Assembly: GCA_937925645.1 (NCBI GenBank)
Contig: CALAMB010000237.1
Location: 1 to 11,246 of the forward strand
Length of the DNA: 11,246 nt
Direction: 5' to 3'
From: an uncultured Acidobacteriota bacterium
Lineage (GTDB): Bacteria; Acidobacteriota; JAAYUB01
How positions within the stretch are numbered: the first letter of the stretch is position 1; the number at the start of each line of letters is the position of its first letter. The notes under the pieces are model-generated. The model searched no databases. It saw only the letters and a list, made by a program, of their open reading frames with translations, and was not told the origin of the DNA. Positions 1-7,523 of the stretch are shown piece by piece. A program made the translations under genes and the position numbers.

Positions 1-98
1 CCCTAATCGTGCCGCATGGTGTCCGGACCGCTCCTCCCTAATCGTGCCGCATGGTGTCCGGACCGCTCCTCCCTTATCGTGCCGCGTGGTGTCCGGAC
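1..98. repeat. 35-bp tandem repeat, about 2.8 copies, open at the left edge
   Basis: Units 1-35 and 36-70 are identical. A third copy, 71-98, differs at two bases and loses similarity after its 28th base. Each unit contains the 8-bp palindrome GTCCGGAC and the core GGTGTCC (18-24, 53-59, 88-94). The copies abut with no spacers, so this is not a CRISPR array. The array starts at base 1 and probably continues outside the window. Its role is unknown; the shared GGTGTCC core links it to the repeats at 2132-2345. Confidence 0.9.
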
Positions 99-196
99 GG
101 TGCCAGGCGGTTTGAACCATCGAGCCCGCTCCCTCTTCTAAATCGGCATAGGGTATGTCGGCGGCGGGACGACAACGCGGATTGGGGAGGTGGACG

Positions 197-1920
197 ATGC
201 GTTGCAATCTCTGCACATGGGCAATGGTGTGTGTCCTCTCGGTGAGCGCCGGCCTGGGTACGGCCGGGGGCCGGCAGTCGGCCGCGCCGGACCCGCGGCC
301 GGAGCACGTGGTGAAAGTCACTGTGGACCTGATCCAGGTGGACGTGGCCGTGACCGACGCCAAAGGTCGGCCGGTGCGTGACCTGAGGGCGGAGGACTTC
401 CGGGTGTACGAGAACGGGTCGCTCCGTCCCATCGTGTGCCTGCGGTACGTGCCCGAAGCCGGACGGCCGGACGCGCCCGGTGCCGAACCGGCCGAGCCCG
501 TGGGGACCGCCGGATCCGGCGTCGGCGGGAGGGCGACTTCCGTTCGGGAGCCCACCCATATCGTGCTGGTGGTGGACGACCTGGGCTCCGGTTCACCAGC
601 CTCGCCAACACCCGCCGGGTGCTCCGGCGCTTCGTGGACAAGCAGATGCGCGACGGCGATCGGGTGGCGCTGCTGTGCACCGGCAAGAACCTCGGGGCGT
701 TCCAGCCGTTCACCACGGACAAGGAACTCCTTCGGTCGGCCATTGGGCGGCTGCGATGGAACCCGTTCAGCCGGACGGGCCTCAGCGGGGCCGTGGCAGC
801 CGAAGAGCTGGAGATGGTACCGATTTTGAGCAAAACGAAAGGTTATTTGCAGAGTTTGGAACGGGAGCGAGCCCTGAACGAATACGCCTATTTTCGGGAG
901 CAGGTGGCCGTGGCCGGGACGTTCAATGCGCTGGATGGGGTCATGCAGAGTCTGGCGGCCATGCCGGGGCGCAAGGCGGTGGTCCTGATCTCCGACGGTC
1001 TTCCCATGCAGCCGACGGGATCAAGGTTTCTGGACTACCTCTCCCGCTTCCACCGACTCATCGACCAGGCGAACACCGCGGCGGCGCGTATCTACCCCGT
1101 CCGGCCGGGCGGTTTGGATACGCGGTCCATGACCGCCGACACGGCGAGCAGCAGACTCTACTACGCTAAAGACAGCTTCGAAGCTCGGGAGGCGGCGCTG
1201 CGGGCCATTGAGAAAAAAGCGTACGCATCGTACCAAAACAAACAGGCCGGTCTGGAGGTTCTCGCCGAAGCGACAGGCGGCGCCTGTTTCCGGACCAACA
1301 ACGATCCGAACAAGGCACTGGCACTCATCCAGAATGCTCAAGGTGGGTACTACCTCATCGGCTACACGCCGGCGGAGCAGGCGTTCCAGAAAGACGGCGA
1401 TCGCCTGCGGTTCAACAAGCTGAAGCTGGAGACCGTCCGGCCCAAGCTCAAGCTGAGCTATCGTCGGGGTTATTTCGGCCTGGATGAGAAGGACCGCCAA
1501 CCCGCTGCCAGGTCCCGGCTGGAGGCCCTAACCCAGGCGCTGATCCGGCCACTGGCCGCCGATCCGTTTGATCTGGCGCTGGAGGTGGAGTCAGACGGCG
1601 CACCGCCCACGCTGATGGCACAAATCCACATCGATCCCCGCCGGCTCCGATTCGCCCGAAACGCTGCCGGCGATTATCAAGCCATCATCGACGTGCTGGC
1701 CATCACCCTGGACAAGTACGGGAACCTGATCGACCAGTCCGATCGCGTATTCACCGTTTCATCGCCGCCGGACAGGTTTGAAGCGGCTCGGGTAAAGGAT
1801 CTGGTGCTGCCGTACAACGTGGCGCTGCCCCAAGCGGGCGGGTACCAGGTGCGGCTGGCGATGCGCGACGCCGAATCCGGACAGACGGGCACCGCGCTCC
1901 AGTATGTAGTTGTCAAGTAA
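197..1920 (+). CDS. Secreted VWFA-related protein (Acidobacterial type), interrupted by a frameshift near 586
   Basis: The gene reads in one frame from ATG 197 to about 586 (130 codons), then in the -1 frame from 586 to the TAA ending at 1920 (444 codons), about 574 residues in all. ATG 197 is chosen over ATG 155 because GGGGAGG (184-190) sits 6 nt ahead of it and a hydrophobic signal peptide starts there. After the signal comes the family's N-terminal module, with VAVTDAKGRPV and RAEDFRVYENG around residues 50-73. The first strand of the VWFA fold is HIVLVVDDLG (121-130), directly at the frame break. It resumes as LRFTSLANTRRVLRRFVDKQ. Later hallmarks are VVLISDG, YYLIGYTP and RRGYFG. The aspartates resemble a MIDAS metal site but do not spell a clean DxSxS. 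The role of this family is poorly known; export to the periplasm or outside is inferred. The break may be a true pseudogene mutation or an assembly error. Confidence 0.8.
581..594 (+). other. Frameshift site in the VWFA gene (likely loss of one C)
   Basis: The bases read CTG GGC TCC GGT. Adding one C after GGC gives CTG GGC CTC CGG TTC ACC AGC, translating to LGLRFTS. This joins the two frames without a gap and restores the expected sequence between VVDDLG and TSLANTRRV. No X-XXY-YYZ slippery heptamer is present, so programmed -1 frameshifting is unlikely. Confidence 0.75.
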
Positions 1921-1976
1921 CCGGCCGCCCGATCGAACATCTTTCTTCAACGCTGCGATGCTGAATGGAGCCGCCG

Positions 1977-2097
1977 GGACATGAAATACTGGACATCCAA
2001 GTACCAAGATCTGGACGTTCGACCGCCGGACATCGCAGCAAAAACTGGACACCCAAACAGCAGGATATCCGACCCAAGACATCCGGGCGACATCCGG
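1977..2097. repeat. Cluster of GGACAT/GGACACCC-like motifs, opposite in orientation to the next cluster
   Basis: GGAC-cored motifs occur at 1977, 1991, 2013, 2028 and 2047, at 14-22 bp spacing, several preceded by CT (CTGGACATCC, CTGGACACCC). Two GACATCCGG copies follow at about 2078-2097. They are degenerate reverse complements of the GGGTGTCC motifs at 2177-2326. CACCCAAACAG (2050-2060) pairs in 10 of 11 positions with CTGTTTGGATG (2111-2121), giving an imperfect inverted repeat centred near 2085. Confidence 0.6.
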
Positions 2098-2131
2098 CGA
2101 CCGGTGCGCGCTGTTTGGATGTGCGGAAATA

Positions 2132-2345
2132 TGCGAAATGCAATATTTGAGTGTTCTGGTCTGGAATGGGGAATATGGGTGTCCAGATCTGAAGAATATG
2201 GGTGTCCTGATTTGTCCCACTGAAACGTGCGAAATGCAAAATTTGGGTGTCCTGGTCTGTCCTCCTGGTCTGTCCTGGTCTGGAATGGGGAATATGGGTG
2301 TCCATATCTAAAGAATATGGGTGTCCTGATCTGTCCATCCTGATC
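2132..2345. repeat. Tandem duplication with five GGGTGTCC cores
   Basis: TGCGAAATGCAATATTTG (2132 on) returns as TGCGAAATGCAAAATTTG (2228 on), an offset of 96. The following block of about 64 bp, 2156-2219, returns at 2275-2338 with only about four differences, an offset of 119. The extra 23 bp comes from small internal copies of CCTGGTCTGTCC. Exact GGGTGTCC occurs at 2177, 2200, 2245, 2296 and 2319. The block looks like a terminal or REP-type element repeat, but no transposase is visible in the window. Confidence 0.85.
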
Positions 2346-2419
2346 TGTCCTGTTGTGAACGAACTTCTTCTTACTATTCCCACCTCCATCCGGGGAGGGT
2401 CGTCTCGTGTCGGCTGCGA

Positions 2420-5200
2420 TCAGTCCGGATGTACAACCGTGGGATCCAGCGGCCGCTCGCGCCGGAGCTCCTCGAGATCGGCCCGGCCGTGCACCCAGAG
2501 CCAGTTCAACGGAAACCGCCCGGGTCGGAGATGGACGTTGTACAGGTGCCAGATCACGATGGCCAGGAAGGCCAGCAGGGCTTCGTGGGCGTGGGCTTCC
2601 TTCAGCGCGTCGAAAACGACCGGTGAAAGGCCCGGGGCCACCCGGACCACCAGCTCGGGGAACCACATGCCCAGCCCCGTACCGATCATGATGACGCAAC
2701 CCCAGAAGACCGCCCAGTAGTCGAATTTCTCAAAATAGGTGAAGCGGCCGAAGGCCGGCGGCTTGGGCGATACGCCCAGGAACCAGCGGAGGTTGTCCCA
2801 CAGGTGCCGGAGATCATCCATGCGGGGAAGCAGCAACCGAAAATCCCGCCGCCCCTCTTCATGGATCAGCGAATACACCAGGTGGTAGACCGAGACGAAG
2901 ACGAGCAACGCGCCGCCGATACGGTGAACGACCCGCCAGAAGTCCGCTCCGCCCAGCACGCCGCTGAGTGCCGCGGCCCAGGCCGCGCCGGAAAATCTGA
3001 GCCCGACCAGGAACAGGGCCGACAGGAAGAGCAGCAGCACCGAGATCATGAGCAACAGGTGCTGCGCGCGGAAGTGGTCGTTGAAGCGCTGCACCGGCGT
3101 GCCGGCTGCAGGCTCGTCGCTGCGTCCGCGCGACCGGAATCGGCGGAAGGACTCCAACGCGATATGCCCAACCAGCAACGCGATGACCACGATGGTCAGC
3201 CACTTGAAAAACGCGGCGATCGCGCCCACCGGGCCGTCGTACCTGGGCGCTGCCCCGGTGTAGCCGAGCACCGCGCTCTGGGTGATCCAGACGGGTTGGC
3301 CATCGGGCCCGAAGGGGCTCTCCAGCACAGCGCCGAAGAAAAACGGGCTGCCGGCCGAATGGCAGTCGCCGCAGCCGCCGGCGCCGAGCGCCGCGCGAGC
3401 CGGGTAGACGTCGTGGTTGTTCGTGTGGACGTTGCCGTAGGGCGAGGCCTCATAGTCATGTTTGGGCAGGCTGCGGTACTCGGTGCCGGAGGTGTAGACC
3501 CGCTCGTTCTGCACCCACACCACCCGGGAGTTCTCGAGCGGCCAGCCGATTTCGTTTAACAGGCGGGTCACGGCGGCGATCAGGGCGTCGATCTCCTCCG
3601 GGCGGTTCACCTCCGGAACGCCGTCGTCGGTGTCATCGGTGATCCTGGCCAGTTCCGGGAACCGGGCGGGATCCTGCCGGTGCTCGGTCCACATCTGGTA
3701 GCCGTCGTCCATTTTGGGTTGCATTAGGCCCGGCTTGCCCTCGGTCTCGATGGCGGGCCAGGCGGTGTGCAGGCGGTTGGCCGGGTATATTTTGCCCTTG
3801 TATTTCACGTAGACCGGGCGGAAGGCTTCGGTGGGTTTGTGGTCGTAGCCGGCCATGTCCAACATCCCGTAGTGATTGCGGTACGTCGCGTCGGTGCCGT
3901 AAAAGGTCCACAGGCGCTTCACGGTGCCGGGAATGCGGGCGTCGGAATTGAAGACGTCGCTGGCCTGGACCGAAGCGGGCATGATGGTGCGCTCGGGGAT
4001 ATGGCAGGTCTGGCAGGCCAGCCGCTCCAGGTGCAGTCGGGGCAAGCCCTTGTGGACGGCCCGGGGAGCGCCGCGGCGGCCGGTGTCGTGACAACCGGTG
4101 CAGCTCACCATGGTATTGTCCAGATCGTTTCGCACGTTTCCGCCGGGATCGTCCCCCTTGCCGAACTGGTGTTCCTCATGTCCGCGGATGCGGGGATCCG
4201 TGGCCGACTTGCCGGCAGGATGGCAGTCGACGCAACGCAGGCCGGCGCGCAGGTGGACGTCCGTGCGCGGGCTGAAGTTGGCGCCGCGCTTCTTCCAGCC
4301 CGGCTGGGCGTGGCATTCCAGGCAGGCCGTGTTCTGGGGCTCGCGCGCCAGCTTCAGCGAGAGCTTGCCCTCGGCGTCGAACCGTTTCGGATCATAGGTC
4401 ACCGTGACCGGCACACTGCTCTTGACCGACCCGCTGACCTGGGCCAGGCCGGAGCCCGCGGCGGCGGCCCAGCGGAAATTGTGTTCCGCGATCTGGGCCT
4501 TCCGCTGCGTGAACTGGTAGGCGGGCAGGTGGCAGATCAGGCAGTCGGCCTCGAGCACACCACTCTCGGTCCAGCGGGCCTTGTAATAGTCGCCGTCCAG
4601 ATTGTTCGTGCCGCCGGACGTGAAGCCGCTGGCCGGATCGGCCATCCAGTGGTCGTAGCGGCGCCCGGCCCGGTCGTATTCGGCGGATCCGCCGCCGGGA
4701 TGGCATTGGCCGCAGCCCTTGGCGAGGATCGAGTAGGAGGTGAGGTCCATGGTGACCGCCTGCTCATTTTCCCTGGGCGACAGGAAGTTGTACAGCGGCG
4801 CCGGTGAGCACCAGGTGCCGCCGTAAAAGCCGGGAGTGGACGCCCACTGGACGCGGGCCGCCTGGTCGGCGGTGGGCGCCTCGCCGCGCCCCATCTGGAA
4901 GTGGAATCCCCGGGTGATTGTGTCGTAGTCGTGGCAGCCCTTGGCGCCGCACGTCTGCTTTGGGGAGTAGGGCGCCGTGGCGTTGACGCCCTTGACCGGA
5001 TCGATGACCTGGCCGGCCTCGTCCCGCAGGGGGAACGGCGGGCACACGCTCACCGCCCGATCAGCGCGATCCCGGGTTTGGGGTACGCCCACCGGTCCGG
5101 CCGCGCCGGAACAGGCCGCCAGCGCCAGCAATCCTGCCAGGCCGAGCAAGCCGGCGATTACCTGAATGAATGTTGTCTGCGCCCGATTCACTCCACTCAT
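2420..5200 (-). CDS. CbcL-like fusion: octaheme c-type cytochrome plus membrane b-type cytochrome
   Basis: This 926-residue protein has an N-terminal signal ending in a lipobox-like LALAAC (Cys30). Eight c-heme sites follow: one CX4CH (Cys84-Cys89-His90) and seven CxxCH with first cysteines at 163, 220, 293, 323, 367, 396 and 610. A heme-free insert of about 200 residues separates sites seven and eight. Five membrane segments follow (about 658-680, 712-735, 758-780, 828-846, 870-890). Histidines in or near them (His714, 759, 773, 870, 872, 885) are candidate b-heme ligands, as in hydrogenase/formate dehydrogenase-type cytochrome b. The same layout, multiheme c domain fused to a b-type domain, is known from CbcL of Geobacter, which passes electrons from quinol toward extracellular acceptors. 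Transfer of quinol electrons to the periplasm is therefore inferred; the final acceptor is unknown. The start has GAGG 5 nt upstream and follows the barrel gene by 10 nt. Confidence 0.85.
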   Translation of the reverse strand: MSGVNRAQTTFIQVIAGLLGLAGLLALAACSGAAGPVGVPQTRDRADRAVSVCPPFPLRDEAGQVIDPVKGVNATAPYSPKQTCGAKGCHDYDTITRGFHFQMGRGEAPTADQAARVQWASTPGFYGGTWCSPAPLYNFLSPRENEQAVTMDLTSYSILAKGCGQCHPGGGSAEYDRAGRRYDHWMADPASGFTSGGTNNLDGDYYKARWTESGVLEADCLICHLPAYQFTQRKAQIAEHNFRWAAAAGSGLAQVSGSVKSSVPVTVTYDPKRFDAEGKLSLKLAREPQNTACLECHAQPGWKKRGANFSPRTDVHLRAGLRCVDCHPAGKSATDPRIRGHEEHQFGKGDDPGGNVRNDLDNTMVSCTGCHDTGRRGAPRAVHKGLPRLHLERLACQTCHIPERTIMPASVQASDVFNSDARIPGTVKRLWTFYGTDATYRNHYGMLDMAGYDHKPTEAFRPVYVKYKGKIYPANRLHTAWPAIETEGKPGLMQPKMDDGYQMWTEHRQDPARFPELARITDDTDDGVPEVNRPEEIDALIAAVTRLLNEIGWPLENSRVVWVQNERVYTSGTEYRSLPKHDYEASPYGNVHTNNHDVYPARAALGAGGCGDCHSAGSPFFFGAVLESPFGPDGQPVWITQSAVLGYTGAAPRYDGPVGAIAAFFKWLTIVVIALLVGHIALESFRRFRSRGRSDEPAAGTPVQRFNDHFRAQHLLLMISVLLLFLSALFLVGLRFSGAAWAAALSGVLGGADFWRVVHRIGGALLVFVSVYHLVYSLIHEEGRRDFRLLLPRMDDLRHLWDNLRWFLGVSPKPPAFGRFTYFEKFDYWAVFWGCVIMIGTGLGMWFPELVVRVAPGLSPVVFDALKEAHAHEALLAFLAIVIWHLYNVHLRPGRFPLNWLWVHGRADLEELRRERPLDPTVVHPD

Positions 5201-5210
5201 GATGACCTCG

Positions 5211-6638
5211 CTACCATGAATATTGCGTTTGCAAAAAGAACCCCACGGCTCGGGCCGCCGGGCCCGTGTCGCGGATGAAACGACCCGGCCGGAAATAACC
5301 GCCGCCGGCCATGAACTCCAGCCGGGAGGTGGGCGACCAGACCACCCGGGCGTCGAACTCGACGCCGAGGGCCGTGCCCGACTGGCCGCTGGCGTCCCGG
5401 CGGAACGGTTGCAGGCCGGTGGTGTACCAGGCGTCGCGGGCCTGGTCCAGCGAGAACCGGTGCAGTTCCGCGAAGACCTGCCAGCGCTCGTGGGGCTGTA
5501 TTTTCAGGTCGATCTCGGCATCCCGCAGGTTCGCCCAGAAGAACAGGTTCAGATAACCATAAAAGAAGATGTCCCGGCCGCCGTACACCCCGTCGAAAGT
5601 GCCGTGGATTCCGTCCGCGGGATCGCGGTCGCCCGTGCCCTGGGTGAACTGTCCGCCCAGGCGGGGCTGCCAAGGGAGCGGCAGGGTCGCGCCCGCCTGG
5701 GCGTTCCAGCCGGCGGCCCGCACGTCGTCCTGTCCGTAGCGGCCGAACTGGCGGATATAGGTGGCCGCGCCGTCCAGCCAGCCAAGCGTCGTGCCTGCCG
5801 CCTGAACGCCCACGGTATGGGTGTGCAATCCGCCCGGCCCGGTTTCGCCCGCCACGGGGTGGCGGTCGTCGTCTTTGAGCACGTAGAACAGGTCCAGGCG
5901 CAGCGGCAGCCGTTTGAGTTGGGTGTAGTTGACCAGCGTACGGAAGCCGGGCCTTGAGTGGTTCGGCCAGATGTCGGGCTGGTACTCCAGGTAGCTGCCC
6001 GCCCACGTGTCGCTCTCGCACCAACTGGTGTCCACTTTCAGTATGGCGGCGTCCCAGGCGAACCGCCCCGTGTTGCCCCAACTGCCGGGGCCGAACACCC
6101 GCTGGTCGCCGTAGGAGATCTGCTGGCGGCCGATCCGGAAGCCCACCGGGCTGCCGCCGACGCGGCGCCACTCCCCGTAGAGCTGGCGAATGTCCATCAC
6201 GTCGTGGATCGGGTTGCTCACGGGGAAATCGTCATCGCCGTAACGCGTCCAGGCGGCGTGGGCGTCCTGGAGCTGCAGGAACAGCCGCGGCCCCGCCTTC
6301 AGGCGCAGGGTCAGATCCAGACGAAGGCGTTCCAAAAACAGGTCGTCATGCCCGTCAGGGTCGTAACCCTTCAGGCTGAATCCGTCGCCCCATTCCCCGC
6401 GGAGTCGGAACTGCCCGCCGAAGTCGGCCCGGAACGGCCCCCACACCATCTCCTTGACCTGCGACCAGAAGCGGTCTTCCCGGGAAGCGATCGCGTAATT
6501 CTGCTTGTCGTCGTCTGCGGTGGATGCCGGTAGATAGAGCGTGGCCAGGACGAAGAGGTAAAAAAACTCCAACAGAAACAGTCGGCCGATGGACTTGGGA
6601 TACAGCCATGATGTGCTGCCGGCAATTCCGTTTTTCAT
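5211..6638 (-). CDS. Outer-membrane beta-barrel, alginate-export family type
   Basis: The protein has about 475 residues from ATG 6638, with a positively charged N-terminus, a hydrophobic core (about 19-37) and a plausible cleavage after ASTA (41). The rest is rich in alternating aromatic and polar residues, as expected for a porin barrel, with FGGQFRLRGEW near the start and IGRQQISYGDQRVFG in the middle. It ends in QYSW, the terminal aromatic typical of barrels folded by the BAM machinery. The pattern matches the alginate-export domain family, whose members often carry unknown cargo, so alginate export should not be assumed. ATG 6674 and GTG 6689 are in-frame alternatives; none has a strong ribosome site, and 6638 gives the best signal peptide. 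The cytochrome gene starts 10 nt after its stop, so the two are very likely co-transcribed and may act together at the cell envelope. Confidence 0.75.
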   Translation of the reverse strand: MKNGIAGSTSWLYPKSIGRLFLLEFFYLFVLATLYLPASTADDDKQNYAIASREDRFWSQVKEMVWGPFRADFGGQFRLRGEWGDGFSLKGYDPDGHDDLFLERLRLDLTLRLKAGPRLFLQLQDAHAAWTRYGDDDFPVSNPIHDVMDIRQLYGEWRRVGGSPVGFRIGRQQISYGDQRVFGPGSWGNTGRFAWDAAILKVDTSWCESDTWAGSYLEYQPDIWPNHSRPGFRTLVNYTQLKRLPLRLDLFYVLKDDDRHPVAGETGPGGLHTHTVGVQAAGTTLGWLDGAATYIRQFGRYGQDDVRAAGWNAQAGATLPLPWQPRLGGQFTQGTGDRDPADGIHGTFDGVYGGRDIFFYGYLNLFFWANLRDAEIDLKIQPHERWQVFAELHRFSLDQARDAWYTTGLQPFRRDASGQSGTALGVEFDARVVWSPTSRLEFMAGGGYFRPGRFIRDTGPAARAVGFFLQTQYSW

Positions 6639-6689
6639 TCGGTTTGACCGATTCGTCCATTGCCGTGTCTGCATCCGGGTGCCGAACAC

Positions 6690-6703
6690 CGATCGTTCGA
6701 TCG
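6690..6703. promoter_or_regulatory. Palindrome CGATCG-TT-CGATCG upstream of the barrel gene
   Basis: Two copies of the self-complementary hexamer CGATCG are separated by TT, so the site is both a direct and an inverted repeat. It lies just upstream of the earliest possible barrel start and 30-43 nt after the arsM stop. It could be an operator or a short hairpin; no promoter hexamers were convincing beside it. Confidence 0.3.
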
Positions 6704-6710
6704 CCTAGCT

Positions 6711-6728
6711 TCCGACACGAGAGTCGGA
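6711..6728 (-). terminator. Hairpin just after arsM, weak terminator candidate
   Basis: TCCGAC (6711-6716) pairs perfectly with GTCGGA (6723-6728) around a 6-nt loop, starting 4 nt beyond the arsM stop. No U-tract follows on the minus strand, so it may be leaky or may only protect the 3' end of the ars transcript. It is the only visible boundary between the ars operon and the barrel/cytochrome pair. Confidence 0.35.
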
Positions 6729-6732
6729 TTGA

Positions 6733-7506
6733 CTATTTTACCGCCCGGATGGTGAGACTGGAGGCCACGCCCGCCAGTTCGTCGCCTGCCTCGCGGGTGA
6801 CCGGGTCGGTGATGCTCCCCGCGGCGGTATACGCGGCGTCCTTGAGGATCTCCACCTGCGCGAAGCCCGCCGCCCGGATGGCGTCGATATAATCCTCGCG
6901 CCGCAACGCGCCGGCGATGCAGCCGGCGTAGAGGGCCTCGTTGTTTCGGAGCGCCGCCGGCAGGTCCCGGTTCAGGACAATGTCGCTCACAACCATCCGG
7001 CCGCCGGACTTGATCACCCGGAAGACTTCGCGGAAAACCTTCGCCTTGTCCGGCGAGAGGTTGATGACGCAGTTGGAGATCACCACATCCGCCTCGCCGT
7101 CGTCGGCTGGAAGGTCCTCGATGAATCCCTTGCGGAATTCCACGTTGGCCAGTCCGGTGGCTTCGGCGAATTGCGCGGCGTTGCGCCGGGCCAGTGCCAG
7201 CATGTCGTCGGTCATGTCCACGCCAATCACCCGTCCGTCCGGGCCGACCTGGCGGGCGGCGATGAACACGTCCCGGCCGGCGCCGGACCCAAGGTCCAGT
7301 ATCACCTCGCCCGGCCGGACGCTGGCGTGCTCCAGCGGGTCGCCGCAGGACAGCCCCAGGTCCGCCTGGGGCAGGCCCGTCTCCGTCGGGGCCGGCGCGG
7401 GCGCCCCGCAGCAGCCTTTCGGTCCGCAGCAACAGCCGGTCTGCTCCCGCGCCACCGACGCGTAGGCCTGCTGCACCATCTCGCGGATATCCTTCTTTTC
7501 ATCCAT
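6733..7506 (-). CDS. arsM: Arsenite S-adenosylmethionine methyltransferase ArsM
   Basis: The enzyme methylates As(III) using S-adenosylmethionine, in the cytoplasm. The 257-residue protein has the class I methyltransferase glycine loop DLGSGAGRD (71-79) and the acidic residue of GVD (Asp97). The three cysteines typical of ArsM enzymes are all present: Cys54 in GLSCGDP, Cys146 in SNCVINLSPDK and Cys196 in YAGCIAGAL. The N-terminus also holds five clustered cysteines, CCC (25-27) and CC (32-33), which could help bind arsenic. ATG 7506 has AAGGAG 8 nt upstream. The frame stays open much further upstream into acr3, but those extra residues show no ArsM similarity. It lies 17 nt after acr3 and is the last ars gene. 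Confidence 0.95.
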   Translation of the reverse strand: MDEKKDIREMVQQAYASVAREQTGCCCGPKGCCGAPAPAPTETGLPQADLGLSCGDPLEHASVRPGEVILDLGSGAGRDVFIAARQVGPDGRVIGVDMTDDMLALARRNAAQFAEATGLANVEFRKGFIEDLPADDGEADVVISNCVINLSPDKAKVFREVFRVIKSGGRMVVSDIVLNRDLPAALRNNEALYAGCIAGALRREDYIDAIRAAGFAQVEILKDAAYTAAGSITDPVTREAGDELAGVASSLTIRAVK

Positions 7507-7523
7507 GGTCTCTCTCCTTTTAA

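Larger units (their letters stand above)
1921..2419. other. Repeat-filled intergenic region between convergent genes
   Basis: This 499-bp stretch separates the 3' end of the plus-strand VWFA gene from the 3' end of the minus-strand cytochrome gene. I see no believable gene in it. It is dominated by GGACAYCC-type motifs on the left and GGGTGTCC-type motifs on the right, listed separately. A weak 5-bp hairpin (CCTCC 2383-2387 with GGAGG 2394-2398) lies downstream of the cytochrome gene without a U-tract. No clear terminator was found for either convergent gene. Confidence 0.75.

Noticed and set aside
1..98. CRISPR array
   Set aside because: The units are contiguous with no variable spacers, and no cas genes are present.
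112..142. Sigma-70-like promoter before the VWFA gene (TTGAAC at 112)
   Set aside because: No good -10 element lies at proper spacing.
581..594. Programmed -1 frameshift in the VWFA gene
   Set aside because: No slippery heptamer is present; a missing C explains the site fully.
1947..2699. Long open minus-strand frame across the repeats and the end of the cytochrome gene
   Set aside because: It consists of repeat translation (recurring GHPYS-type peptides) fused to an out-of-frame reading of the cytochrome gene.
3767..4807. Long plus-strand open frame opposite the cytochrome gene
   Set aside because: It is antisense to a protein with clear heme motifs; the openness is explained by high-GC codon bias.
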